From NCBI RefSeq assembly GCF_002575655.3, contig NC_053035.3:376627792-376691791 (forward strand): a stretch of DNA of 64,000 bases. Reading direction: 5' to 3'. Shown here piece by piece: positions 31,180 through 42,683 of this stretch. This DNA is from Aegilops tauschii subsp. strangulata (Eukaryota > Streptophyta > Magnoliopsida > Poales > Poaceae). A model generated the notes under the pieces. The model worked only from the letters and a program-made list of their open reading frames with translations, was not told where the DNA came from and made no database searches. The position numbers and the translations under genes are program-made. Within the stretch, counting starts at the first letter, position 1; each line of letters begins with the position of its first letter.

Positions 31180-34100
31180 AGATCCGTATGTATTTTGCAA
31201 ATTTCTATGTCAACAATGCTCTGCATGGAGCTACTCTAGATAATTGCTCCCACTTTCAATATGTATCCAGATTGGGACTTAGAGTCATCTGGATCAGTGT
31301 CAAAACTTGCATCGACGTATACCTTTACGACGAACCTTTTGTCACCTCCATAATCAAGAAACATATCCTTATTCCACTATTGTAATCCCTTGCCAAACTC
31401 AGTGTAGGGTACACAATAGATTTGGTACACAGCATGACATACTTTATAGAACCTATGGCTGAGGCATAGGGAATGACTTTCATTCTCTTTCTATCTTCTG
31501 CCGTGGTCGGGCTTTGAGTCTTACTCAATTTCAGACCTTGCAACACAGGCAAGAACTCTTTCTTTGACTGTTCCATTTTGAACTACTTCAAAATCTTGTC
31601 AAGGTATGCACTCATTGAAAAAACTTATCAAGCGTCTTGATGTATCTCTACAGATCTTGATGCTCAATATGTAAGCAGCTTCACCGAAGTCTTTCTTTGA
31701 AAAACTCCTTTCAGATACTCCTTTATGCTTTCCAGAAAATTCTACATTATTTCCGATCAACAATATGTCATTCACATATACTTATCGGAAATGTTGTAGT
31801 GCTCCCACTCACTTTCTTAAATACAGGCTTCACCGCAAGTCTGTATAAAACTATATGCTTTGATCAACTCATCAAAGCGTATATTCCAACTCTGAGATGC
31901 TTGCACCAGTCCATAGATGGATCGCTGGAGCTTGCACATTTTGTTAGCACCTTTAGGATCGTCAAAACCTTCTGGTTGCATCATATACAACTCTTCTTTA
32001 AGAAATCCATTAAGGATTGTAGTTTTGACATCCATTTGCCAGATTTCATAAAATGTGGCAATTTGCTAACATGATTCGGACAGACTTAAGCATCGCTACG
32101 AGTGAGAAAATCTCATCATAGTCAACACCTTGAACTTTTTCAAAAACCTTTTTCGACAAGTCTAGCTTTGTAGATAGTAACACTACTATCAGCGTCCGTC
32201 TTCCTCTTGAAGATCCATTTATTTTCTATGGCTTGCCGATCATCGGGCAAGTCAACCAAAGTCCACACTTTGTTCTCATACATGGATCCCATCTCAGATT
32301 TCATGGCCTCAAGCCATTTCGCGGAATCTGGGCTCATGATCGCTTCCTCATAGTTCATAGGTTCGTCATGGTCAAGTAACATGACCTCCAGAACAGGATT
32401 ACCGTACCATTCTGGTGCGGATCTCACTCTGGTTGACCTACGAGGTTCGGTAGTAAATTGATCTGAAGTTATATGATCATCATCATTAGCTTCCTCACTA
32501 ATTGGTGTAGGAGTCACAGGAACAGATTTCTGTGATGAACTACTTTCCAATAAGGGAGCAGGTACAGTTACCTCATCAAGTTCTACTTTCCTCCCACTCA
32601 CTTCTTTCGAGAGAAGCTCCTTCTCTAGAAAGGATCCATTCTTAGCAACGAATGTCTTGCCTTCGGATCTGTGATAGAAGGTGTACCCAACTGTCTCCTT
32701 TGGGTATCCTATGAAGACATATTTCTCCGATTTGGGTTTGAGCTTATCAGGATGAAACTTTCTCACATAAGCATCACAACCCCAAACTTTAAGAAACGAA
32801 AACTTTGGTTTCTTGCCAAACCATAGTTCATATGGTGTCGTCTCAACGGATTTAGATGGTGGCCTATTTAACGTGAATGCAGTTGTCTCTAATGCATAAC
32901 CCCAAAACGATAGTGGTAAATCGGTAAGAGACATCATAGATTGCACCATATCTAATAAAGTACGGTTACGATGTTCAGACACACCATTATGCTGTGGTGT
33001 TCCAGGTGGCGTGAGTTGCGAAACTATTCCGCATTGTTTCAAATGAAGACCAAACTCGTAACTCAAATATTCTCCTCCACGATCAGATCGTAGAAACTTT
33101 ATTTTCTTGTTACGATGATTTTCCACTTCACTCTGAAATTATTTGAACTTTTCAAATGTTTCAGATTTATGTTTCACCAAGTAGATATACCCATATCTGC
33201 TCAAATCATCTGTGAAGGTCAGAAAATAACGATACCTGTCGCGAGCCTCAACACTCATCGGACTGCATACATCAGTATGTATTATTTCCAACAAGTCTGT
33301 CGCTCGCTCCATTGTTCCGGAGAACGGACTCTTAGTCTTCTTGCCCATGAGGCATGGTTCGCAAGCATCAAGTGATTCCAAAAGCCCATCAGCATGGATT
33401 TTCTTCATGCGCTTTACAGCAATATGACCTAAACGGTAGTGCCACAAATAAGTTGCACTATCATTATTAACTTTGCATCTTTTGGCTTCAATATTATGAA
33501 TATGTGTATCACTACGATCTAGATTCAATAAACTATTCACCTTGGGTGTATGACCATTGAAGGTTTTATTCATGTAAGCAGAACAACAATTATTCTCTGA
33601 CTTTAAATGAATAACTGTATTGCAATAAACATGGTCAAATCATATTCATGCTTAACGCAAACACCAAATAACATTTATTTAGGTTCAACACTAATCCCGA
33701 AAGTATAGGGAGTGTGCGATGATGATCATATCAATCTTGGAACCACTTCCAACACACATCGTCACTTCACCCTTAACTAGTCTCTGTTCATTCTGCAACT
33801 CCCGTTTCGAGTTACTAATCTTAGCAACTGAACTAGTATCAAATACTGAGGGGTTGCTATAAACACTAGTAAAGTACACATCAATAACATGTATATCAAA
33901 TATACCTTTGTTCACTTTTCCATCCTTGTTATCCGCCAAATACTTGGGGCAGTTCTGCTTCCAGTGACCAGTCCCTTTGCAGTAGAAGCACTTAGTCTCA
34001 GGCTTAGGTCCAGACTTGGACTTCTTCACTTGAGCAGCAACTTGCTTGTCGTTCTTCTTGAAGTTCCCCTTCTTCCCTTTGCCCTTTTCTTGAAACTAGT

Positions 34101-34706
34101 GGTCTTGTCAACCATCAACACTTGATGCTTTTCTTGATTTCTACCTTTGTCGATTTCAGCATCACGAAGAGCTTGGGAATCGTTTCCGTTATCCCTTGCA
34201 TATTATAGTTCATCACGAAGTTCTAGTAACTTGGTGATAGTGACTAGAGAACTCTGTCAATCACTATCTTATCTGGAAGATTAACTCCCACTTGATTCAA
34301 GTGATTGTAGTACTCAGACCTTCTGAGCACATGCTCAGTAGCTGAGCAATTCTCCTCCATCTTGTAGGCAAAGTGCTCGTCGAAGGTCTCATACCTTTCG
34401 ACATGGGCATGAGTTTGAAATACTAATTTCAACTCTTGAACATCTCATATGCTCAGTGGCGTTTAAAACGTCTTTGAAGCCCCGATTCTAAGCCATAAAG
34501 CATGGTGCACTAAACTATCAAGTAGTCATCATATGAGCTTGCCAAACGTTCATAACGTCTGCATCTGCTCCTGCAATCGATTTGTCACCTAGCGGTGCAT
34601 CAAGGACATAATTCTTCTGTGCAGCAATGAGGATAATCCTCAGATCATGGATCCAATCCGCATCATTGCTACTAACATTTTTCAACTTAGTTTTCTCTAG
34701 GAACAT
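31180..34706 (-). pseudogene. C2 gag-pol remnants
   Basis: Broken pieces follow the order of a Copia polyprotein on the minus strand. Gag: MFLEKTKLK (34706) and VFQTHAHVERYETFDE. Zinc knuckle: CFYCKGTGHWKQNC near 33990. Protease: active site changed to DTSS from DTGA. GAG-pre-integrase and integrase: LWHYRLGHIAVKRMKKIHAD, EPCLMGKKTK, HTDVCSPMSVEARDR (33139-33573), then FLRSDRGGEYLSYEFG and NGVSEHRNRTLLDMV (32140-33126). RT: ENKWIFKRKTDAD, WQMDVKTTILNGFLK (31817-32080), then YVND instead of YVDD at about 31768-31779. RNase H keeps only its first part (31255-31390). Several frameshifts separate the blocks. The element cannot make its own enzymes. Confidence 0.85.
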
Positions 34707-35947
34707 ATCAAAAATAAAACAGGGGAGCTAAATGCGAGCTACAACATAGATATGCAAATACTATCAGGACTAAGTTCATGATAAATTAAAGTTCAATTAA
34801 TCATATTACTTAAGAACTCCCACTTAGATAGAGATCCCTCTAATCATCTAAGTGATCACGTGATCCATATCAACTAAACCATGTCCGATCATCACGTGAG
34901 ATGGAGTAGTTTTCAATGGTGAACATCACTATGTTGATCATATCTACTATATGATTCACGCTCGACCTTTCGGTCTCAGTGTTCCGAGGCCATATCTGCA
35001 TATGATAGGCTCGTCAAGTTTAACCCGAGTATTCTACGTGTGCAAAACTGGCTTACACCAGTTGTATGTGAACATAGAGCTTATCACACCCGATCATCAC
35101 GTGGTGTCTCAGCACGACGAACTTTCGCAACGGTGCATACTCAGGGAGAACACTTGTACCTTGAAATTTAGTGAGAGATCATCTTATAATGCTACCGTCG
35201 ATCTAAGCAAAATAAGATGCATAAAGGATAAACATCACATGCAATCAATATAAGTGATATGATATGGCCATCATCATCTTGTGCCTTTGATCTCCATCCC
35301 CAAAGCACCATCATGATCACCATCGTCACCGGCGCGGCACCTTGATCTCCATCGTAGCATCATTGTCGTCTCGCCAACTATTGCTTCTACGGCTATCTCT
35401 ACCGCTTAGTGATAAAGTAAAGCAATTACATGGCGATTGCATTTCATACAATAAAGCGACAACCATATGGCTTCTGCCAATTGCCGATAACTCTGTTACA
35501 AAACATGATCATCTCATACAATAAAATTTAGCATCATGTCTTGACCATATCACATCACAACATGCCCTGCAAAAACAAGTTAGACGTCCTCTACTTTGTT
35601 GTTGCAAGTTTTACATGGCTGCTACGGGCTGAGCAAGAACCATTCTTACCTACGCATCAAAACCACAACGATATTTCGTCAAGTATGTGTTGTTTTAACC
35701 TTCACAAGGACCGGGCGTAGCCACACTCGATTCAACTAAAGTTGTAGAAAATGACACCCGCCAGCCACCTGTGTGCGAAGCACGTCGGTAGAACCAGTCT
35801 CGCGTAAGCGTACGCGTAATGTCGGTCCGGGCCGCTTCATCCAACAATACCGTCGAATCAAAGTATGACATGCTGGTAAGCAGTATGACTAGTATCGCCC
35901 ACAACTCACTTGAGTTCTACTCATGCATAAAACATCTACGCATAAAC
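34707..35947 (-). other. C2 5' untranslated leader, no gene seen
   Basis: About 1.2 kb between the gag remnant and the primer site. Matching leader blocks occur in C3 (44904-46200), including CACGTGAGATGGA / CATGTGAGACGGA and GGTCGGTCCGGGCCGCTTCATCC-like strings. The reading frames here are not conserved between the two and are not genes. Confidence 0.65.
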
Positions 35948-35963
35948 CTGGCTTGGATGCCAC
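35948..35963 (-). promoter_or_regulatory. Primer binding site (initiator Met tRNA), C2, degenerate
   Basis: The sense strand reads TGGCATCCAAGCCAGG beside the 5' LTR. It resembles the usual Copia site TGGTATCAGAGC with several changes. Confidence 0.6.
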
Positions 35964-37676
35964 TGTTGGGGAATGTAGTAATTTCACAAAAAAATCCTAC
36001 GCACACGCAAGATCATGGTGATGCATAGCAACGAGAGGGGAGAGTGTTGTCTACGTACCCTCATAGACCGTAAGCGGAAGCGTTTATCAACGCGGTTGAT
36101 GTAGTCTTACACCTTCATGATCCGTCCCGATCAAGTACCGAACGTACGGCACCTCCGCGTTTAGCACACGTTCAGCTCGATGACGTCCTCGCCTTCTTGA
36201 TCCAGCAAGAGGGGCGAAGTAGTAGATGATTTCCGGCAGCACGACGGCGTGGTGACAGTGTTGGTGAAGAACAATCTCCGCAGGACTTCGCCTAAGCTCT
36301 ACGAAAACTATGACGGAGGATAAACTAGAGGGGACGGGGTTGCCGGCACACGGCTTGGTGTTTCTTGATGTGTCTTGGGTGCTAGCCCTACCCCTCTATT
36401 TATATGTTGATCCTTGGGGTCGAAACTTGGAGTAAAAGCCTCCACAAAGTCGGTTTCACCTGAAAGGCAAGAGTCCTTCTCGGACTCCAGGGCCAGACGC
36501 CAGGGTTCCCGGCGTCTGGACCCAGACCCCAGGGACCCTGGCGTCTGACCCCTGGACTCCGCAAAACTTCCTTTTGCGCTTTCCAATAACCTTGTGGGCT
36601 TTCCCCTTTGGCCCAAATAAAGTGTTCTCTTACCCAAACATTTCGGGAAACATCCGGAACCCCTTCCGGTGAATTCCGGAACCCTTCTGGAGACCAAACA
36701 CTATTATCCCATATATCAATCTTTATCTCTGGACCATTCCGGAGTTCCTTGTCATGTCCGTGATCTTATCCGGAACTCCGAACAACATTCGGTTACCAAC
36801 ATACATAACTCATAAATACTATATCGTCAACGAACGTTAAGCGTGCGGACCCTACGGGTTCGAGAACTATGTAGACATGACCGAGACACTTCTCTGGTCA
36901 ATAACCAATAGCGGAACCTGGATGCCCATATTGGCTCCTACATATCCTACGAAGATCTTTATCGGTCGAACCGCATAACAACATACGTTGTTCCCTTTGT
37001 CATCGGTATGTTACTTGCCCGAGATTCGATCGTCGATATCTCAATACCTAGTTCAATCTTGTTACCGGCAAGTCTCTTTACCCGTTCCGTAATGCATCAT
37101 CCCGCAACTAACTCATTAGTTACATTGCTTGCAAGGCTTATAGTGATGTGCATTACCGAGAGGGCCCAGAGATACCTCTTCGATACTCGGAGTGACAAAT
37201 CCTAATCTCGATCTATGCCAACCCAAGAAACACCTTCGGAGACACCTGTAGAGCATCTTTATAATCACCGAGTTATGTTGTGACGTTTGATAGCACACAA
37301 GGTGTTCCTCCGGTATCCGGGAGTTGCATAATCTCATAGTCATAGGAACATGTATAAGTCATGAAGAAAGCAATAGCAACATACTAAATGATCAAGTACT
37401 AAGCTAACGAAATGGGTCAAGTCAATCACATCATTCTCTAATGATGTGATCCCGTTAATCAAATGACAACTCATGTCTATGGTTAGGAAACTTAACCATC
37501 TTTGATTCAACGAGCTAGTCAAGTAGAGGCATACTAGTGACACTCTATTTGTCTATGTATCCACACATGTACTAAGTTTCCGGTTAATACAATTCTAGCA
37601 TGAATAATAAACATTTATCATGAAATAAGGAAATAAATAATAACTTTATTATTGCCTCTAGGGCATATTTCCTTCA
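35964..37676 (-). repeat. C2 5' LTR
   Basis: TGTTGGGGAATGTAG to GGGCATATTTCCTTCA. The TATA box is TATAAATAG on the minus strand at 36396-36404. Confidence 0.88.
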
Positions 37677-37681
37677 TCAAT

Positions 37682-39163
37682 CCAGTAGGAGACAACGCAC
37701 AAGTCACTGAATACCTGCACAAACAAACACCAACTTGCACCCAACGCGATAAAAGGGTTGTCAATCCCTTCACAGTTATTTGCAAAGTGAGATCTGATAG
37801 AGATGGATAAATGGTAAAGTAATATTTTTGGTATTTTTGGTATTTTTGGTTTATGGAACAGAAAGTAAAAGATTGCAAAGGAAGTAAATAGAAAACTAAA
37901 ATTGTAGATCGGAAACTTATATGATGGAAAGTAGACCCGGGGGCCATAGGTTTCACTAGAGGCTTCTCTCAAGATAGAAAATATTATGGTGGGTGAACAA
38001 ATTACTGCCGAGCAATTGATAGAAAAGCGCAAAGTTATGATGATATCTAAGGCAATGGTCTTGAACATAGGCATCTCGTCTGTATCAAGTAGACTGACTC
38101 CTGTCTGCATCTACTACTATTACTCCACACATCGACCGACTCCGGCCTGCATCTAGAGTATTAAGTTCATGAAGAACAGAGTAACGCACTAAGTAAGATG
38201 AGATGATGTAGAGGAATAAACTCAAGCAATATGATGCAAACCTCTTCTTTTTATCCTTGATGGCAACAATACAATACGCGCCTTGCTGCCCCAACTGTCA
38301 CTGGGAAAGGAAACCACAAGATTGAACCCAAAGCTAAGCACTTATCCCATTGCAAGAAAAACCAATCTAGTTGGCCAAACCAAATCGATAGTTCGAAGAG
38401 ACTTGCAAAGATATCACATCATGCATATAAGAATTAAGAGGAGATTAAAATAATATTCATAGATAAGCTGATCATAAATCCACAATTCATCTGATCTCGG
38501 CAAACACACCACAAAAAAGTATTACATCGAATAGATGTCCAAGAACATCAAGGAGAATATGGTATTGAGAATCAAAGAGATATAAGAAGCCATCTAGCTA
38601 CTAGCTATGGGCCCGTAGGTCTGTGGTAACTACTAACGCTTCATCGAAAGGGCAATGGTGTTGATGTAGAAGCCCTCCATGATCGAATCCCCCTCTGGTA
38701 GGATGCCAGAAAAGGCCCCTAGATGGGATCTCACGGGTACAGAAGGTTGCGGCGGTGGAAATGTGTTTCCGTGGCTCTCCTGATAGGTTTTGGAATATTT
38801 GAGAATATATAGGCGGAAGAAATAGGTCGGTGGAGTCACGAGGGGCCCACAAGGGTGGGGGGCGCGCCCTCCGTCCTTGTGGCCGCCTCGTGGCTTCCCT
38901 GAAGTGTACTCCAACTCCTCTGGATGTCTTCTGGTCCAAGAAAAATCATCGCGAAATTTTCATTCCGTTTGGACTCCGTTTGATATTCCTTTTTTGCGAA
39001 ACTCTAAAACAAGGAAAAAACAGTAACTGGCACTGGGCTCTAGCTTAATAGGTTAGTCCCAAAAATAATATAAAATAGCATATTAATGCATATAAAACAG
39101 CCAAAACATATAATATAATATCATGGAACAATAAAAAATTGTAGATACGTTGGAGACGTATCA
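37682..39163 (-). repeat. G1 5' LTR, piece 2
   Basis: It resumes with CCAGTAGGAGACAACGC after the second TCAAT and ends GGAGACGTATCA. Together with 29140-29242 it makes 1,585 bp. The right flank GGACT is the G1 target duplication. Confidence 0.87.
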
Positions 39164-39174
39164 GGACTCCGAAC
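39164..39174 (-). repeat. C1 3' LTR, 11-bp piece 2 between G1 and C3
   Basis: GGACTCCGAAC is the remnant of C1 LTR left between two independent insertions. It matches GGAACTCCGAACAACATTCGG of the C2 LTR. It holds the right duplication of G1 (GGACT) and the left duplication of C3 (CGAAC). Confidence 0.8.
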
Positions 39175-40890
39175 TGTTGGGGATCGTAGCAGAATTTTAA
39201 AATTTTCCTACGCTCACCAAGATCCATCTATGGAGTATACTAGCAATGAGGGGAAAGCAGTGCATCTACATACCCTTGTAGATCGCGAGCGGAAGCGTTC
39301 CAATGAACGAGGTTGACGGAGTCGTACTCGCCGTGATTCAAATCACCGATGACCGAGTGCCGAACGGACGGCACCTCCGCGTTCAACACACGTACGGTGC
39401 AGCGACGTCTCCTCCTTCTTGATCCAGCAAGGGGGAAGGAGAGGTTGATGGAGATCCAGCAGCACGACGGCGTGGTGGTGGATGTAGCGGGATGTCGGCA
39501 GGGCTTCGCCGAGCTTCTGCGAGAGAGAGAGGTGTTGCAGGGGAGGAAGGAGGCGCCCAAGGCTGTTGTGTTGCTGCCCTCCCTCCCCCTTTATATAGGC
39601 TCCCTGGGAGGGGGGGGGGGGGCGCCGGCCAAGACCATCTAGATGGGGGGGGGGGCGGCGGCCAAGGGGGTAACTTACCCCCCAAGTCAAGGGGGGCGCC
39701 CCCCACCCTAGGGTTTCCAACCCTAGGCGCAGGGAGGAGGCCCATGGGGGGCGCCCCAGCCCACTAGGGGCTGGTTCCCTTCCCACTTCAGCCCATGGGG
39801 CCCTCCGGGATAGGTGGCCCCACCCGGTGGACCCCCGGGACCCTTCCGGTGGTCCCGGTACAATACCGGTGACCCCCGAAACTTTCCCGATGGCCGAAAC
39901 TTGACTTCCTATATATAATTCTTCACCTCCGGACCATTCCGGAATTCCTCGTGACGTCCGGGATCTCATCCGGGACTCCGAACAACTTTCGGGTTTCCGC
40001 ATACTCATATCTCTACAACCCTAGCGTCACCGAACCTTAAGTGTGTAGACCCTACGGGTTCGGGAGACATGCAGACATGACCGAGACGCCTCTCCGGTCA
40101 ATAACCAACAGCGGGATCTGGATACCCATGTTGGCTCCCACATGTTCCACGATGATCTCATCGGATGAACCACGATGTTGAGGATTCAATCAATCCCGTA
40201 TACAATTCCCTTTGTCAATCGGTATGTTACTTGCCCGAGATTCGATCGTCGGTATCCCAATACCTTGTTCAATCTCGTTACCGGCAAGTCTCTTTACTCG
40301 TACCGCAATGCATGATCCCGTGACTAACGCCTTAGTCACATTGAGCTCATTATGATGATGCATTACCGAGTGGGCCCAGAGATACCTCTCCGTCACACGG
40401 AGTGACAAATCCCAGTCTCGATCCGTGCCAACCCAACAGACACTTTCGGAGATACCCGTAGTGCACCTTTATAGTCACCCAGTTACGTTGTGACGTTTGG
40501 CACACCCAAAGCACTCCTACGATATCCGGGAGTTGCACGATCTCATGGTCTAAGGAAAAGATACTTGACATTGGAAAAGCTCTAGCAAACGAAACTACAC
40601 GATCTTTTATGCTATGCTTAGGATTGGGTCTTGTCCATCACATCATTCTCCTAATGATGTGATCCCGTTATCAATGACATCCAATGTCCATAGTCAGGAA
40701 ACCATGACTATCTGTTGATCAACGAGCTAGTCAACTAGAGGCTTACCAGGGACACGTTGTGGTCTATGTATTCACACATGTATTACGATTTCCGGATAAT
40801 ACAATTATAGCATGAACAATAGACAATTACCATGAACAAAGAAATATAATAATAACCATTTATTATTGCCTCTAGGGCATATTTCCAACA
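39175..40890 (-). repeat. C3 3' LTR
   Basis: It has two TATA-like boxes on the minus strand, CCTATATAAA at about 39590-39598 and ATTATATATAGG at about 39908-39919, like the paired promoters known from BARE-1. The G-runs at 39610-39665 differ in length from the other LTR. The long open frames here (for example 39343-40008) are non-coding LTR. Confidence 0.93.
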
Positions 40891-40922
40891 GTCTCCCACT
40901 TACACTAGAGTCAATAATCTAG

Positions 40923-42683
40923 TTATATTGTGATGAATCGAACACCCATTGCGTCCTGGTGTTGATCATGTTTTGCTCTAGGGAGAGGTTTAGTCAACGG
41001 ATCTGCTACATTCAGGTCCGTATGTACTTTACAAATATCTATGTCTCCATTTTGAACACTTTCACGAATGGAGTTGAAGCGACGCTTGATATGCCTGGTC
41101 TTCCTGTGAAATCTGGGCTCCTTCGCAAGGGCAATAGCTCCAGTGTTGTCACAGAAGAGAGTCATCGGGCCCGACGCATTGGGAATCACCCCTAGGTCAG
41201 TAATGAACTCCTTCATCCAGACTGCTTCCTGTGCTGCCTCTGAGGCTGCCATGTACTCCGCTTCACATGTAGATCCCGCCACGACGCTTTGCTTGCAACT
41301 GCACCAGCTTACTGCTCCTCCATTCAAAATATACACGTATCCGGTTTGTGACTTCGAGTCATCCAGATCTGTGTCGAAGCTAGCGTCGACGTAACCCTTT
41401 ACGACGAGCTCTTCGTCACTTCCATAAACGAGAAACATATCCTTAGTCCTCTTCAGGTACTTCAGGATATTCTTGACCGCTGTCCAGTGTTCCATGCCGG
41501 GATTACTTTGGTACCTTCCTACCAAACTCACAGCAAGGTTTACATCAGGTCTGGTACACAGCATGGCATACATAATAGACCCTATGGCCGAGGCATAGGG
41601 GATGACACTCATCTTTTCTCTATCTTCTGCCGTGGTCGGGCATTGAGCCGTGCTCAATTGCACACCCTGCAATACAGGCAAGAACCCCTTCTTGGACTGA
41701 TCCATATTGAACTTCTTCAATATCTTGTCAAGGTATGTACTCTGTGAAAGACCAATGAGGCGTCTTGATCTATCTCTATAGATCTTGATGCCTAATATAT
41801 AAGCAGCTTCTCCAAGGTCCTTCATTGAAAAACACTTATTCAAATAGGCCTTTATACTTTCCAAGAATTCTATATCATTTCCCATCAATAGTATGTCATC
41901 CACATATAATATGAGAAATGCTACAGAGCTCCCACTCACCTTTTTGTAAACACAGGCTTCTCCATAAGTCTGTGTAAACCCAAACGCTTTGATCATCTCA
42001 TCAAAGCGAATGTTCCAACTCCGAGATGCTTGCACCAACCCATAGATTGAGCGCTGGAGCTTGCATACCTTGTTAACATTCTCAGGATCGACAAAACCTT
42101 CCGGCTGCATCATATACAACTCTTCCTTAAGGAAGCCATTAAGGAATGTCGTTTTGACGTCCATCTGCCATATCTCATAATCATAGTATGCGGCAATTGC
42201 TAACATGATTCGGACGGACTTTAGCTTCGCTACGGGTGAGAAAGTCTCATCGTAGTCAACCCCTTGAACTTGTCGATAACCCTTAGCGACAAGTCGATCT
42301 TTATAGATGGTCACATTACCATCCGCGTCTGTCTTCTTCTTAAAGATCCATTTGTTTTCTATGGCTCGCCGATCATCGGGCAAGTCAGTCAAAGTCCATA
42401 CTTCGTTTTCATACATGGATCCTATCTCGGATTTCATGGCTTCTAGCCATTTGTCGGAATCCGGGCCCGCCATCGCTTCTTCATAGTTCGAAGGTTCACC
42501 ATTGTCTAACAACATGATTTCCAGGACAGGGTTGCCGTACCACTCTGGTGCGGAACGTGTCCTTGTGGACCTACGAAGTTCAGTAGTAACTTGACCTGAA
42601 GCTTCATGATCATCATCATTAACTTCCTCCCCAGTCGGTGTAGACACCACAGGAACATTTTCCCGCGCTGCGCTACTTTCCGG
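40923..42683 (-). CDS. C3 reverse transcriptase-RNase H part of gag-pol (after the in-frame stop)
   Basis: It continues the gag-pol frame after a TAA at 42684-42686. Counting from codon 42650, RT contains ENKWIFKKKTDADG (residues 97-110), WQMDVKTTFLNGF with the first catalytic Asp near 164, and the YVDD motif at 249-252. RNase H follows: GYVDASFDTD, GGAVSWCSCKQS, EAEYMAASEA, MTLFCDNTGAIALAKEP and HIKRRFN, so all acidic catalytic residues are present. The end VADPLTKPLPRAKHDQH is the normal Copia C-terminus. RT copies the element RNA primed by tRNA-Met and RNase H removes the template. No other break is seen. The part lacks its own ATG and would need readthrough of the stop. Confidence 0.9.
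   Translation of the reverse strand, partial: PESSAARENVPVVSTPTGEEVNDDDHEASGQVTTELRRSTRTRSAPEWYGNPVLEIMLLDNGEPSNYEEAMAGPDSDKWLEAMKSEIGSMYENEVWTLTDLPDDRRAIENKWIFKKKTDADGNVTIYKDRLVAKGYRQVQGVDYDETFSPVAKLKSVRIMLAIAAYYDYEIWQMDVKTTFLNGFLKEELYMMQPEGFVDPENVNKVCKLQRSIYGLVQASRSWNIRFDEMIKAFGFTQTYGEACVYKKVSGSSVAFLILYVDDILLMGNDIEFLESIKAYLNKCFSMKDLGEAAYILGIKIYRDRSRRLIGLSQSTYLDKILKKFNMDQSKKGFLPVLQGVQLSTAQCPTTAEDREKMSVIPYASAIGSIMYAMLCTRPDVNLAVSLVGRYQSNPGMEHWTAVKNILKYLKRTKDMFLVYGSDEELVVKGYVDASFDTDLDDSKSQTGYVYILNGGAVSWCSCKQSVVAGSTCEAEYMAASEAAQEAVWMKEFITDLGVIPNASGPMTLFCDNTGAIALAKEPRFHRKTRHIKRRFNSIRESVQNGDIDICKVHTDLNVADPLTKPLPRAKHDQHQDAMGVRFITI

Larger units (their letters stand above)
29243..37676 (-). mobile_element. 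C2: Angela-lineage Copia retrotransposon, degenerate and RNase H-deficient
   Basis: C2 lies in the G1 5' LTR, flanked by TCAAT (29238-29242 and 37677-37681). The 3' LTR is 29243-30938 (1,696 bp) and the 5' LTR 35964-37676 (1,713 bp), starting TGAAGGAAATATGCC and ending CCCCAACA in element orientation. The internal domain of 5.0 kb contains remnants of gag, protease, integrase, RT and RNase H in standard Copia order. The same LTR family is present in C1. The PPT AAGTGGGAGAC adjoins the 3' LTR at 30939, and a degenerate initiator-Met primer site adjoins the 5' LTR. Confidence 0.9.
7218..39163 (-). mobile_element. G1: Athila-lineage Gypsy-like retrotransposon with three nested insertions
   Basis: G1 sits in the C1 LTR, flanked by AGACT (7213-7217) and GGACT (39164-39168), a 5-bp target duplication with one mismatch. 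The 3' LTR is 7218-7905 + 9501-10375 and the 5' LTR is 29140-29242 + 37682-39163, each about 1.57 kb. The internal domain is 10376-13645 + 28624-29139, about 3.8 kb. A solo LTR sits in its 3' LTR, G2 in its internal domain and C2 in its 5' LTR. No RT or integrase is present. It carries one unusual reading frame, split by G2. LTR style and primer site place it with the Sabrina/Fatima/WHAM-like Athila group of Triticeae; the exact family name is from memory. Confidence 0.85.

Noticed and set aside
39343..40008. Open frame of 221 codons and overlapping frames on both strands
   Set aside because: It lies wholly inside the C3 LTR. Copies in the other LTR (46282-46780) are shifted by indels in G and C runs, so it is not under coding constraint.
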